Positions 11,026 through 22,685 of a stretch of DNA of 64,000 bases are shown here, in pieces (position 1 is the stretch's first letter; each line of letters opens with the position of its first letter). The notes beneath the pieces were generated by a model. The model saw nothing but the letters and a program-made list of their open reading frames with translations. It was not told the DNA's origin and searched no databases. Source of the DNA: Marasmius tenuissimus (lineage: Eukaryota > Basidiomycota > Agaricomycetes > Agaricales > Marasmiaceae). The stretch lies in assembly GCA_029532415.1 (NCBI GenBank), contig JAQOTA010000060.1, forward strand, positions 4,092,001-4,156,000, in the 5' to 3' direction. The translations under genes and the position numbers were made by a program.

Positions 11026-12043
11026 TTTGATTGTCTGCGATAGTTTGCGAGTGACAGTGAAGCTCCAGCCTACCGGTTCTTATAGACAGCAATCCGGCAC
11101 TCAATGTAGATATTAACAATGGACTTCTATACTACAGACACAACCTGACATGAACTACCCACAGGATACTCGTCAATATGTGTGTCGTACACAGCGGCGA
11201 ATAAACAAAAATACAATGATAGGGATAGTACCGATCAATCATACGCGACAAACAGTGCGAGGCACCGTCTGAAACCGGTGAGACTATCTATCATACTAAC
11301 CCTTAACTACATTCTGATTGAGTCCGAGCCATGGTGATGATTTACGCACTTACAGTACTTAGGGTCTTCTCAGGTTTCCCACTCTCAGCGAGCCTTCTGG
11401 CTGGTATGCATACGTACTATATTACCATTGGAGGATTAAATACTGGAACGATTGCCCAAGGAGACTGACTGCAGAGCTTTGAAGATAGGCTGACAAAAAG
11501 GTTTCAAGCTCAATTGTCTCTGCAGGTTAGATCCAACAATTGTATGGACTCTTACGGACTCCGGTCTTCATCAAAACGTGTTCGTTGCGATTAGCAGTCA
11601 AAATGATAGAATTTCTGATAGTCTACTACTGAACCATAGCCGTATCAGCGCTTTCAGGGCCCAGGTACGGTGGCATTGAAATCATGGTTCTCGTGTGTTC
11701 AAGACACAGCATCAGTCCTCGGGATTACAAGGTACTCCGTAGGGCACGCATGTTTCGTAGGCTGCAGCCCTTTACTAGAGTCAATAGGGGAACAACAAGA
11801 GGGGAAATAAGACGGAATAATTAAATGGGGCTACAGGTTATAGGTATAATGCAAATCAACGTATCTTTCGGTGGAGGAATGTACCCTGCGTAATCAACAA
11901 ATCATGTCTAAAGCTTCTGGGAACGCCAATGGAGGGTTGAATAATACGTAGTCTGTCATCGCCTGCCAATTGGGTAGATTGGATAGTCCTATCAATGGGT
12001 ACTTGTCCCTGAAAGTAAAATCATCAAGCTCTTTCATGTGAAC
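11026..12043. other. gap between 7TM copies B and C
   Basis: No gene is supported. It contains the upstream side of pseudogene B and unique-looking sequence with many stops in all frames. Confidence 0.5.
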
Positions 12044-13656
12044 CTAAACAATCCTTCCTTCGCGTATCTTCGTCTCTAGCTCGGCCTCACTTGTATCAAT
12101 TTCTGAACTGTCACGAAGTTGAGGGTCGGAATGAGTGTCCAAAGTAAAATCCCGTCCGGTTGTCGCCGACCCATGACGCGTCTCCCGTTCTGCGAATTGA
12201 ATCGACACCATCTCTTGTTGAACGCTATCCACCGACTTTCCATGCGCTACTCGAACAATGATCAATGTAGGCGCCAGACCCTAATAAGCGAGTCAGTCCT
12301 CGCTTCAGATCTTTACGACGAGTGAAGTGAAGTACTTACGGACATGAGAGTTGCAACCATGGTCAAATCGACGGGAATTGTTCCTTGAGCCAGAGAGTCC
12401 GAGCTCATTGCGAGGGGAAGCACCACAGCTGCAATCAGAGTCGTTGGGTACAACAGCCCGGACTCAAGACTAGTCATGTTAAGAGGTTATAGGTCATCTG
12501 TTGAGAGGGGAGAGTACCTACATAGAAGCAACAATAACCTTATACCTCGCATGTGTCGAGGTTCCCATGTGCCGCCGCGCTTCCCGACTGATCCACCATA
12601 TTCTTCCAGCTAAAAACCGAGGTACACGTCGATCATTCAGGGAAATCAACGTAACGAAAATGGAGAGCTTACCCGTTAACAATGATAGCAAACTATTGAA
12701 AACCGCCATGGCTATTGAACATCCCATACTTATCTGTCTGGCGGCCAAGTACAGAGCGCGATTAGAATGATTCCCCGGTCCTAATTGGTAGCACACGACG
12801 ATGGTTCCAGCGAGGATTATGCCTGGATTGATGATTTCCTATCAAAGGCTCACTCGAGAAAACGGAAGATGCTTACCATTGGTAGCAAAGGCCGCAGCGG
12901 CGAGCGTATACAATAAAGCCTTGGGGGAATCCCAAATAACATAACACCGGTGAACCTATCAGTTGAAGGAGGAGAAAAATCACGGGAAATCAGTCAGAGC
13001 CAGGAGAGAAGGACTGCACAGAACTCACGAGCATGATATCAGTGATAATACTAGCAGTACGAGGGATTAATCAGCAACGGAAGAGTGGATTATCAGTGGG
13101 CCCGACAAACTTCATGAAGGAACTGGAGAAATTGGCGATAGACCTGTTCAAGAGCTCAATTTCGTACGAGACAAGGGCGAGATAGAACGGTAACAAATAG
13201 AATGGACTTACACCCAAGCACTATCATCGTGACGCAGATAGTTTAAAAGAGACTCGAAGTCCCTCCTCTTCAAGGCGGTGAAATCAAGGAGGGATTGCTT
13301 GCTGAGCCCGAACGTTACAGCGATAACGTGCACGGTGGCCAGGACAAACAACAACAAAATAGAGATCGAGTATAATCTCGTGGCAGACCCATTTCGGCGA
13401 AGGATAACCTGTAAACAGAGCACAAAGACATTTGTATATAGACCTATGTGACTAACCGGTCAACGATATTTCATCGGCATATCTTGTAGAATACTCACCG
13501 TAAATGAAATAGAGCGGCTGAAGAATAATGTATCAGAGACGCTCGTAGAGGGGACCAGAGCTAGGTACTGACCAAGAGGGACGCAAGCGGTTTTACGATA
13601 ACATTCTGGGTCGTAAGAAAGGGCTCCAGAAGTTCTTTGAGATTACTCGTGGCCAT
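12044..13656 (-). CDS. 7TM integral membrane protein, copy C (intact)
   Basis: Ten exons: 13656-13573, 13517-13499, 13443-13212, 13143-13111, 13050-13029, 12955-12877, 12822-12673, 12609-12522, 12469-12340 and 12280-12044. They sum to 1074 nt, 357 aa, all in phase. Exons 2, 4 and 5 have the family's fixed sizes of 19, 33 and 22 nt. Motifs are VHRCYVIWDSPK, GRIWWISREARRHMG, LESGLLYPTT and GLAPTLIIVRVAHGKS; the tail begins VDSVQQEMVSIQFAERE. The first helix region is the most diverged of the set (YFIYGLYTNVFVLCLQ). The tail is acidic and rich in Glu/Asp. Function is unknown. Confidence 0.87.
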
Positions 13657-13702
13657 TGTGATTACTGGGTGCAATCGTGGCGAGGGCTCCAAACGAGACA
13701 GT

Positions 13703-13710
13703 TTTTATAA
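13703..13710 (-). promoter_or_regulatory. TATA box of 7TM copy C
   Basis: GTTATAAAAAC on the minus strand about 50 bp before the start codon of copy C. Confidence 0.55.
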
Positions 13711-14001
13711 CGAAACCCTCTACAGGCCTTTCAAGGCCGATGAAATGAGGTTCCAATACGATCAATACGATTGATATATGATAGAATCGCGGCGGTGATA
13801 TGTTGATGGGCGCACATCTTAGCGGGGTCTAGCTTCAAAAAACGTCGCCCCTTCAATCTCAATCCTTGAACCGGTGACGCTAATCTGTCAACAGACTGAA
13901 TTTGATAGGTACAGCAAATTGAATAACACCTCCATTTGGCGATTGAAACTTGGAAGGCATACCCGGCGCTACACTTACAAGCTCCGGACCTTCGTGTGGG
14001 T

Positions 14002-14167
14002 TCATGACGATGACAATCGGACGCAAATCGGGCTGAAGGAATCCGCCTCGAGTCCATCAGTAAAAACACGGTGACATACATCCTGGGATCTGAGTGAACC
14101 TCGCAACATAGAAACTCAACCACACCTTGTAGTACCATGGATGACAAATGCACTCGCTGCGCTTCAT
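14002..14167 (-). CDS. doubtful small Cys-containing protein
   Basis: Two exons, 14167-14126 and 14082-14002, would give 40 aa (MKRSECICHPWYYK then DVCHRVFTDGLEAD...), with a TATATA stretch about 80 bp upstream. Another frame over the same DNA (about 13910-14040) reads smoothly as LRPIVIVMNPHEGPELVSV, so the true gene may use other splice sites, or this may be a decayed gene. I do not recognise the product. Confidence 0.2.
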
Positions 14168-14470
14168 CGCGTCAATGATCTTACTGATAAGGGGTTTATG
14201 ATGCGCAGTCTGTGTAAGCTGATGGTCACTGTCGAGGGCCGTTTCTGTTATATATAAACACTGCCCGCCGCCACTGACGGAATAAAGACCTTTACTGAAA
14301 CTCGGGGGTCGAATAGTAATTTTGTTCGCAATATGATTATCCATCGCAGACCGAAGAATGATGCAGAGCGACAAGGTTAGTAGTAGTATACAATGAAGGC
14401 GGTGAAAAGATCGAATGAACAGTCGAGCAGGCAGAAATAATTCCTCTTGAAACAAGCCGTTAATTCCGAC

Positions 14471-14736
14471 TTATGCATGCCTCATTTCCTCAGTCCAGGC
14501 TATGGCCATCTCTTTTGTAGACGCAGGCTCCACTTGTAGAAGGTTAGCCTGGCAATCCACGGTGATCGTCTTTTCGTTAGTGCATGCAGTTTGCTGAAGA
14601 ACATACCAGTGCCAGTACTAGGATCATAGTCTTGCCACGGCGCCCTTAACACATCTTCGTCTTTGGCTGGCCCGGCGTTGCCAGAGTAAACCTCGACCTC
14701 CAACTCCACAGTAGACGATCTTGCTGAGCCAATCAT
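14471..14736 (-). CDS. small hypothetical protein, two exons
   Basis: Exons 14736-14607 and 14532-14471 sum to 192 nt, 63 aa. A good donor (GTATGT) and an acceptor at CTACAAG keep the frame. The product is soluble and acidic (MIGSARSSTVELEVEVYSG... ending AIAWTEEMRHA) with no signal peptide or transmembrane segment. No family is recognised. It could be an exon pair of a longer gene whose start lies upstream, but an upstream in-frame TGA argues for this start. Confidence 0.33.
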
Positions 14737-17700
14737 AATCGCTTGTAATCGTAAAATTAGGCATCAAGATATCGAACGACTTCTCGAAGCGAGTCTATCG
14801 TACACGCCATGATACGAAGAACGGCTGGCTGGTTGACCGAACGTTCATAATTCAGGATGAACCGGGGCTAGGAGCGGCACGATACAGGTTGATGGGTACT
14901 GATCACGGAAGATACTGGCAATTCTTGAAGACGTAGTTTTCCCCACAAGTCAACTAGATAGATCAATGGAGTAAGAGCTCGGAGGACGATGCGTTGACTA
15001 TGAGAATTTTCGCGCTGAATGGCGTCGATGTAGCTAAGTGAACGTTCATGAAAGCCTTCAGAGCGGCTATAACTCCCCCGCTCTCTCAAGTCTCAAGAAC
15101 CACCGAAGTATGATGCGTGCCGGACGACCTAAATACCTCGACTCCAACTGCCCTGCTTCCTTCCTGAATCCAGCAAGCACAGTTCGAAGAGATACTATGG
15201 ATTATTACTCTTCGACAGCGATTCTGCATTCCCTATATGCGCTACGCCCCAAGTCCCGAGCCCCTCGTCCTGGCGCGTAATTGCGAGCTGTCGCTTGGCT
15301 GAGTGCGGATGCTACTAAAGTTCCACCATTAACGATGTCTGAGGTGCCAAGGTGGTGGAAAGATTTGCGTCAGATGGGAAGAGTGTACAGAGTTGAGACG
15401 GGTATCAAGGACGTTGAGGATGTGTCATTGATGACGTGCCTAGAACCAATGTCGTCAGGACACTGGCAAATAAGAGAGGAACACTAAACGCACAGATATG
15501 GGATCACGTTAAATTATTCCAAGCATATTCAAGTAGCTGAACGAGAAGCCAGCAGACCCGCGAGGAAACACGTAACCTGCTTGTCTCCTGGCGAGCGGGA
15601 AGAGATTGAGATGCGAGAGGTAAACAATGGTCCATGATCAGCGAAGCTTGCAGAGGCGATGAGGTCCTCCGATCTGTGTCCTTGATGCCAGTTGATGATA
15701 TTGTCAACCAATGCCGTTCATGAATGTTGAGCGCAGTCTTCTCAGAGCCACATGAAGAGAGAGAAAAATCTTCAGCATCGTAGCAAAGAGATCATAGCGA
15801 CCTCACAAAAAGAGACACTAAAAAAGGGGGGAACGACATGATAAGAAGCAGATGGGATGAAATTCATCTTTACGCTCAATTCCGCTACCAACTTCCATCC
15901 TTCAATCGTCAAACCTCTAAGCCTTGGCTTCGATCGTGATCTTGGTGCTGGTCTTCTATGTATTCTGGGAGTTATCAGTACTTACGAGTCGGAGAATGAC
16001 ATCAGCAAAATACCCGAACAGTTGTAAGGCCATTTCATACCTCAATACCCGTTAGGTAGTACAAAACCCGCTGTACCTGATTGCGAGCAGGAACGGACTA
16101 TATAACAGTATTAAAACTTTTCCAAAATCCGGAAAAAGAGCGAGAATTGGTGAGCACAATACCAGTAAAAAACAATGGATTCAGGTACCTTCTAATGAGT
16201 GTTGAGGATGATACCGGAGAGTGAAGGTTGTCGCGAGTTGTGCAGAGTGTAACGGGTTTCGGGGGTTTTAACCAGTTTTGAGGGAGAGTGCCGGATAGCG
16301 GAGGTCACGGCGAGTATTGGAAAATGTCACGAGTACCAGCGGGTGGTAGAGAGAGTAACAGATAATACAGGTTCTCCAGAGTTCTTCGAATGGCCATGCA
16401 TTTCAATGGGTGTATATATTCACATTCCATCCTCAGATAGTCTATTGAGTATTTGATGATGATGTAGGGCGGCAATGATTAGAGAATGAAAATGTATCAT
16501 TTCATTGCTACATACGACACACGACTAATATGGGATGAGCAAGCTTGGTTTGTACAGGAGGCAGTCTCAACAAAGAGCTAACGAAGCCGACATACCTCCT
16601 GCTGGCCGCCATAAAAGCATTCCTATGGAGATGTGTTATGAGTCTGCGTATCAATCGAATCAAAAAAGGAGCATACGCACATTATGGGACGCATATATGC
16701 GCCTCAATTATGTATGTGTGATGAAAATGCAGGATGAACAACGATGTCGACAGTAAAATTGACTTGCACGCTGTAGTAGAATCATGAGTCACAAGTCAGT
16801 AGCTGTCTCAAGTGAAGAGGTAAGTTGCCCGTACGTTTCTGTGTACCCCATCGTGTCCTTTTGGCACTAACATAACTGATTTATCATGGGTAGGGGAGCG
16901 CCAAAGATTGGGTGGGACATACCTACAATTGGGCAACCAGGCTTCAGGGGAGCTGGAGATATAGCGGTGAGCAGCTTGCGTAGAAATGTTGAGGTTAAGT
17001 ATTGTGGACGGCATTGGATAATGGGAGACAGGTGGGGGGGGGGCACTGAGAAGAAAAGGCAGGGCGATGGTGGGGGAAGGGAAGAAAGAAGGAATAGTTG
17101 ACGATTTGCAGTGTGTTAGCTTTATATAGCGGGCAGGTGGTCCGTGTGGCCAGTGAAAGCAGTCGATGAAGATGAGTTCGATGACGTTGGTGATGCGTCG
17201 TCACTGACACGGTTGCTCGAAACAGACGTTTGGTGCTCTCAGATCAGTAATCGCGCCTGAGTCTTCTGTACAGTTCCATATTCCGCCCTTAGTCTTGCGG
17301 TCAGCATTTTCAGCAATCTAGAAATAGCTGAGGAGGTCTGTTGGAGAAAATTGAGATAACAAGCGCACCTGAGCCGTAGATTCCATCCCATCAATGTTCG
17401 ATATGTGTCGTGGATGCAACGGTGTCTAATTCCAGTGATGAGGGCAGGAACAGTGGATCAAGGTATATTAGAATGCCTGTGAACACATCGGGATGCTAAC
17501 ATGCGACATACCTTGAGATTTTCGAAGGTTTGCCAATCACAACGGTGGTTGAGAGTCAGGTTGGGCGTGAGCTGTCAAAATGCAAGCGCGCGATGATACT
17601 ATTCAGACTCCGCCAAGAATTCAGCGCAAGCGCTCGCTCAGGCGCCTGCGCTCAGATCTTCCGTCAATCCCGACTGTCCCCAAGCACAATGGTCAAGGTA

Positions 17701-18454
17701 AGTTGTTATTGTTGTAGATAGAGTACCTGTAGACTTATTGGAGAATTTTTGAACAGCTAGCATTGTTCAATAGCATGACAACATATCAAAACCCAGTTAA
17801 AACCACCCAAAACTAGTTCAAACCCCCTTTGAAGTCCCAAAATCAGCTTCGATGTGTTCCACTCACCACAACAAGTTCGGTGGGGTACAACCCCAGATAT
17901 GGTTTTTGGGGGTTTTCACGAGTTTCGGGTAAGTTTTAACCGTATTCTAACCGTGTTCCGATACTCTTACAGCCCCCCGAAATCATGGAAACGTGTTGTG
18001 GGACTACTGACAAGGTATAATATTCTTGAAACATACCACTATCAGATCGCCGTATTTTACTGACGCGAATCCATTATACCTGGGTTTTAAATTTTTGGGT
18101 ATTTTGCTGATGGATGCGATATGATTATGTGACCTCTAGCCATCGGCGATAACGTGACGGACGCGGGTACCTCCATAATCGAATAGGTTCCCATGGATCC
18201 CGCATGCAGTGCCGAAGTGCGTACCATCTTTCATTCAACGCTGTCTGGTCAATCTACACAAAGTTCAATCAGAAGCTAGGTATCTGCTACGTCTCCTTTT
18301 GCTCAAAAGCGAAGATCCTCTCATCAACACATGCGATAGTTTCCAAATAGGTCCGAGAAGTCAAAGTCACCAATGCGTGTTCTAGATCAGGAAAATCCCC
18401 GCCGGGCTACTATAGGTATAACTTATCTAATTTCAAGTACAACCCGCCCTATTG
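14737..18454. other. long gene-poor stretch
   Basis: No gene is supported. A G run lies near 17035. Two stretches around 16250-16300 and 17880-17950 share a GGGTTT(C/T)GGGGGTTTT-like block and may be relics of one repeat. Frames at 15038-15487 and 16535-17101 have no recognisable product. Confidence 0.45.
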
Positions 18455-19023
18455 TCAATTGAACCACCATTCCCCTTGCAGCACCCCAGTCGAGGTCGGG
18501 GCAAAGAACTCGAATAATCCCTGAGACAAATCTAAATCTCCATGGTCGCAAGTCGGGCACTCGTCAACAATTGTTGCGTCGTGAGTCTTTCCATCGTAGG
18601 ATATCGTGATGGATTTGTTGCAGTTTGGGCCAGGATAGCCGCCACCGTATTGCTGTAAAACAAGTTCGAATATCAGTCGCCATTACCTGTGGGCCGAAAT
18701 TCGACACGCACGGCAGAGTTCAAGGCAACAATCTATGGACAGTGACTCGTCAGCCACGGGACCTACAAATTTATCATTAAGCACTCACATAGTCACTTGG
18801 ATTATTATACGCGCCACACGCTCCTCTAATGATGGAGTCCAAGTGAATTTTATACGTCAGTGATAAAGTCCTGAGTCGGTAAATCTGCGACTCACAGTCC
18901 AGTTTGATAGTACGTGAACCGACCACCGAACGCTTGCGCAGATCGAGACTCGACGTCACGAGGAACGGCTGCCAGACTGGTAATAGTCAAGAGGGCAGGA
19001 ATAAGCAGGGGAGTATAATGCAT
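18455..19023 (-). CDS. secreted double-psi beta-barrel (RlpA/expansin-like) protein, copy 2
   Basis: Exons 19023-18896, 18825-18789, 18732-18712 and 18652-18455 sum to 384 nt, 127 aa, in frame. A signal peptide (MHYTPLLIPALLTITSLAA) is followed by the DPBB domain: FTYYQTGLGACGAYNNPSDY, IVALNSA, then CNKSITISYDGKT and the closing VDECPTCDHGDLDLS...GEWWFN. Exon sizes 37 and 21 nt are the same as in the copy at 3.7-4.3 kb, so the two are paralogs with a fixed gene structure. This copy keeps the Tyr-Asn-rich loop that copy 1 replaces with WQSKPEDF. TATAAAG lies about 105 bp upstream. Role as wall-associated protein or effector is inference. Confidence 0.9.
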
Positions 19024-20085
19024 GGTTGTGCGATAGAGTATGTGAGAGCAGAGACAAAATCCAGGCAGACAGGAAATAAGCCGAGGTGCGGATGATTGAC
19101 TGAGCATTGGCCCTTGTAATCCTGGCTTTATACCAAAACCCAGGGGAGGCTTCCACTTTAACCATGGAAGAGCCATTTCTTTACCGACTGCGGTCGTCGG
19201 TGAGTCAAATACCGTAGAATGTGTACTAGTATTCAAATTAGGCCGCCACATCGCTATGTCGATGGTTGGTTACTAATATCCCCCTCGCGGGTACCTATGG
19301 GTACGTTGATGTGGCCAGAATCGCATGCCAAACTCTCTCTCGAGTTCCGAGTGCACTCCTACCTCACAGGTATCGACACAGGTCGGCAAGAACGGCTTGT
19401 ACTGGCGAAACAGTGTTCCTGAGCGTGCCGCACGGAAGAATCATAGTAGTAACCACCCGATACCAACTCTAAAGCACTAGCAAAGATGTCCTTGAGACGG
19501 TGGCACCGAGCTGAGTTAGCACCGACCTTCAACCCTATTAATAACATCCGTCGTAAACTCGCCGAGATACAAGCTCACTTGGCTATCATAAGTAGTTTGA
19601 AGCATTTAGCTTCTGAATAACAGGCTCCAATGAGGCGTGCCAAACCGGCCCATGATCAACACCGTGTCCACAGCATCCACTACTTGCAGATCCCAATATG
19701 GTATGTCGTTTCTACGGAATACTACTACTGCCGCTGCGGACCAAATAAAACGCTGCCGTAGGATTGCATCCGGGCTACACCGCTCACCATATCGTAGGCC
19801 TCTCGGTATGAGATCTGGGCTCACTTGGTGTGCCTCACATCGACCATTGCACGGCGCACACATAAAACGATCGTAACCAGAGAAGAGTTGGATGAACCAG
19901 CAATCGGTGTAAGAGTTGTGGTTCCTCGTACTACGCCCTTTTCGTGTTCCTGAGGTGCCGGCCTACCTCCGGCGGTAGGTCTGACTGCCCCTATATCAAC
20001 TTCTCTGTCCTTGGACCTCTTAGGCAATCTGAATTTTCCTCGTTCCGTTTCAATTTCCGAGGCACGCCGAAATCAGCTACTGTAC
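19024..20085. other. intergenic, no gene seen
   Basis: Frames at 19219-20027 overlap on both strands and show no domain or splice structure. Confidence 0.5.
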
Positions 20086-20277
20086 GGCTAGTTTAACTTA
20101 AACATCCGGCAAAAATACTTAAGTACCCTTGCTCAACTTAACTTAAGTACTTAATTCTTGAGGTAATAGCTAGACTCTTTTAAATAAATTCTGAAGCACG
20201 GGACCCTATAGAAATAAGCGGAAAAACAACTGAAAATGAGCCAAAAAGAACCCAAAAGTGAAGCCAAAGGCGCGGCA

Positions 20278-20360
20278 ACACAAGGACTTGAACTCGTGAC
20301 CTTATAGGAAAGTGGAGAGTATTATGACATCACGCGCTTGTACCACTGCACCACAAGAGC
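20278..20360 (-). other. tRNA-like sequence in left arm
   Basis: On the minus strand it reads an A-box-like TGGTGCAGTGGTACAAGC and a B-box-like GAGTTCAAGTCC, with GTCATAAT at the anticodon position. No cloverleaf acceptor stem closes, so it is a tRNA relic or SINE head, not a tRNA gene. A copy sits in the right arm. Confidence 0.5.
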
Positions 20361-21431
20361 TTACACAGCGGGCAAAACTGACGTCAGTGGACAATCCACT
20401 GCCTTAAGTTCAGTGGACAGGTCAGTGGACAGTCAGTAGACAGTTTTTCGGCACGGCCGGGCCTGAGTACCGGTTATCGCCAGTTACTCGTGGCAACCTT
20501 TTCTGTCGTGTACTTGTTCGGATCCATGGGGACACAGAAAGTGTGTAGTATCTCGTACAGCCATGCGAGTCAATGCGACTTGGAAAACTGCTGTTATATT
20601 TATTTGTTCAAGGGACGCTGCATGCTCTGGAGGCTCCATGTATGATAAAATGCCTTTGATTGAATATCCTAGTAAGAAAATCATCTCAACATACTTGGAA
20701 GACTTAGGGAAGATCAAACAGGCTGACTGGGATAAGAAACTGTCAAGAATCAGTTGTCTCTGAGTGCCCTACCTGTTTCAAGATATCTATTCACACAGTA
20801 CCAATAGTGTACTGTTAAAAGGGCTGGGAAATCAGCTTCACATGGTATCTCAAGCAAGCCTATTACATGTGGAATGTAAAATTTTCAATACAATTTGTCT
20901 CCCGTTTTCCGACCTATCATGGAGGTCTATGTGATCACCTACTAGGCTTCCATAATGAAGTACAATAATACTATAATGTGTTGGGCAAAACAGTACTCTT
21001 GGAGCAGCAATCTTTATAGCAAAACCACTTGTAGAATTGAGAAGTAATTCAACAATCTAGTATGTACACTGTAGAGATTTGTCCGCAAAGAGATTGTGAT
21101 TGAATGGTGTTGTTGAGGGGGACAAATTTACCTGTACTGTAATAAGGGGTACTTACAGCACCACTGATTCTTATAATTGGACATTACCTTGCACAAGGTT
21201 CCTCCCTACCACTCTATTCATTGACAATGGCCTCATGTTGGTACTATAATCCAGGATAAACATTGGCACACAACGCTTCATATCTATATCACCAATCCAC
21301 AGGTAGCCCGGCGCCACAACTGGCACTCCGGTCTGGGCATGGCCAACGACTGTCCACTGACGCATCCACTGCCTGTCCACTGAACCTAAGGCAGTGGACC
21401 GCCACTGACGTGCCTTTTGCCCGCTGTGTTA

Positions 21432-21642
21432 TAGCAAGTACTACAATGAGTTCAATATATACCCCATTCTATTTCGCTTTTCTACTCATAATTTGAGAAA
21501 TGTCTTATCTCTATCTCCTTCTCAATATGTCCGTCGTGTTGTAATAATTGTAAAATTAGTACGGCTGAGAATATTATACAAAATATAAGTGAAAAAGCGA
21601 AATAGAATGGGGTATATATTGAACTTTATGTAGTCCTTCTTA
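21432..21642. mobile_element. 211-bp MITE inside the right arm
   Basis: Inverted termini of about 52 bp: TAGCAAGTACTACA on the left, TAAGAAGGACTACA as complement on the right, then a shared AGTTCAATATATACCCC block. TA flanks at 21430-21431 and 21643-21644. Removing the element restores GCTGTGTTAAGTTCTTGTGG, which matches the opposite arm (GCTGTGTAAGCTCTTGTGG). No coding capacity. Confidence 0.85.
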
Positions 21643-21644
21643 TA

Positions 21645-21733
21645 AGTTCTTGTGGTGTAGTGGTTAAAATGTGTCATGTCATAATACTCTCCACTTTCCC
21701 ATAAGGTCACGAGTTCAAGTCCTTGTATTGCCG
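21645..21733 (+). other. tRNA-like sequence in right arm
   Basis: Mirror copy of the tRNA-like block in the left arm: TGGTGTAGTGGTTAAAA, GTCATAAT and GAGTTCAAGTCC in that order. Confidence 0.5.
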
Positions 21734-21854
21734 CACCTTTGGCTTCACTTTTGGGTTCTTTTTGGCTCATTTTCAGTTGTTTTTCCACCTATTTCTATAG
21801 GGTCCCGTGCTTCAGAATTTATTTAAAAGAGTCTAGCTATTACCTCAAGAATTA

Positions 21855-22213
21855 CAGCCCTTTGTGAAGAGGTTGGCACACATTTCATAGGTTGTAGATA
21901 TAGAAAAATACAATTGGCGAATGTAGACAGTGGCTCCGCCCCTTTGGTCAGCATTTGGTTGATGTTTTGGACATTTTACGGGAGGGGTTGAGGTGTGTTT
22001 CAAGAGGCAGTCATAGGTAACTGTGGCCTTGGAGATGTTTGATGTGGATTTGAAGGTGTTTGGAGTGGATTCAGAGATGTTTGGGCTGGACTCAGAGGTG
22101 TTTGAAGTGGGTTTACTGCCGCTCGTATCTCTTTCCCTCGCTCAACCCTTCTTCATTTATTTTTCTATATATCTCATCTTCCTGGCTTGTGCCATCCTTT
22201 TCAAAAAGGGCTG
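21855..22213. mobile_element. 359-bp MITE inside the right arm
   Basis: Inverted termini CAGCCCTTTGTGAAGAGG and, as complement, CAGCCCTTTTTGAAAAGG. TA flanks at 21853-21854 and 22214-22215. Removal restores GAATTAAGTACTTAAG, identical in order to the opposite arm. It contains a four-unit 21-nt tandem repeat and no transposase. Confidence 0.9.
22032..22115 (+). repeat. tandem repeat, 4 x 21 nt
   Basis: Four diverged units of the form GAGRTGTTTGRNGTGGATTYR lie end to end inside the 359-bp MITE. The period of 21 keeps one frame open (repeats of VFGVDSE type), which is probably incidental. Confidence 0.8.
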
Positions 22214-22505
22214 TAAGTACTTAAGTTGAGGTAGGGTACTTAAGTTAAGCTAGCCTAGATTACCAAATCAGGTCCTGGCCGTGGTGAATGGGCCCATGGG
22301 CCCAAAAACTCGAAGATGCCACAGCAATACCAAATCAGGCTAGACTATGTTTGGCCACTAAGCAAAGATTCTGAACATGAAAAATCAAGTTCCTACAAAT
22401 ATTGCAACAGCTATAACAAGTGGAGACATATGCAGGTACAGGAGTACTTGTGTGGCTTAGATCTCCTGTGTCTTGCTCCAAATTCTCATCCCATAAAGGG
22501 CCCAG

Positions 22506-22685
22506 GTTGACGTTATACTGGATTTGCACAATAACACTGTTTGTACTAGTGACTCTAACAGTAGCTATTAAAGCATTTTCCTCAGAAAGGCAGGCGGTCA
22601 TTCACTTCTGCGCCTTGAGGACATGGAATTTTGGGCCTGTTAAGAAGTACTTGGCTCATGATAACGCAAAATTTGCCTCTGTGTA
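22506..22685 (+). pseudogene. 7TM family exon-3 relic H
   Basis: One open stretch reads LTLYWICTITLFVLVTLTVA, then RQAVIHFCALRTWNFGPVKK, then YLAHDNAKFASV before a GTACGT donor. This is the family's exon 3 (compare LYIWCTASLFALASIFVVTE, RALRTGDYEPLENYI and KMAWM in copy A). No other exons are evident next to it. It lies directly beside the large foldback element, so transposon activity may have cut it off. Confidence 0.8.

Larger units (their letters stand above)
20086..22255. mobile_element. long inverted-repeat (foldback) element with nested insertions
   Basis: The ends are inverted: GGCTAGTTTAACTTAA at 20086 and, as complement, GGCTAGCTTAACTTAA ending at 22255. Inverted similarity runs inward to about 20514 on the left and 21302 on the right, with an ACTTAAGTACTTAA-rich tip, then a tRNA-like block, then a block of repeated GTCCACTG units. 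The right arm is longer because two smaller elements are inserted in it; without them the element is about 1.6 kb. The centre (20515-21301) has a 66-codon frame with no transposase signature, so it looks non-autonomous. The target-site duplication is unclear. Confidence 0.82.

Noticed and set aside
20086..22255. CRISPR-like or tandem repeat interpretation of the GTCCACTG words
   Set aside because: The words are irregularly spaced and mirrored between the two arms, so they belong to the foldback element.
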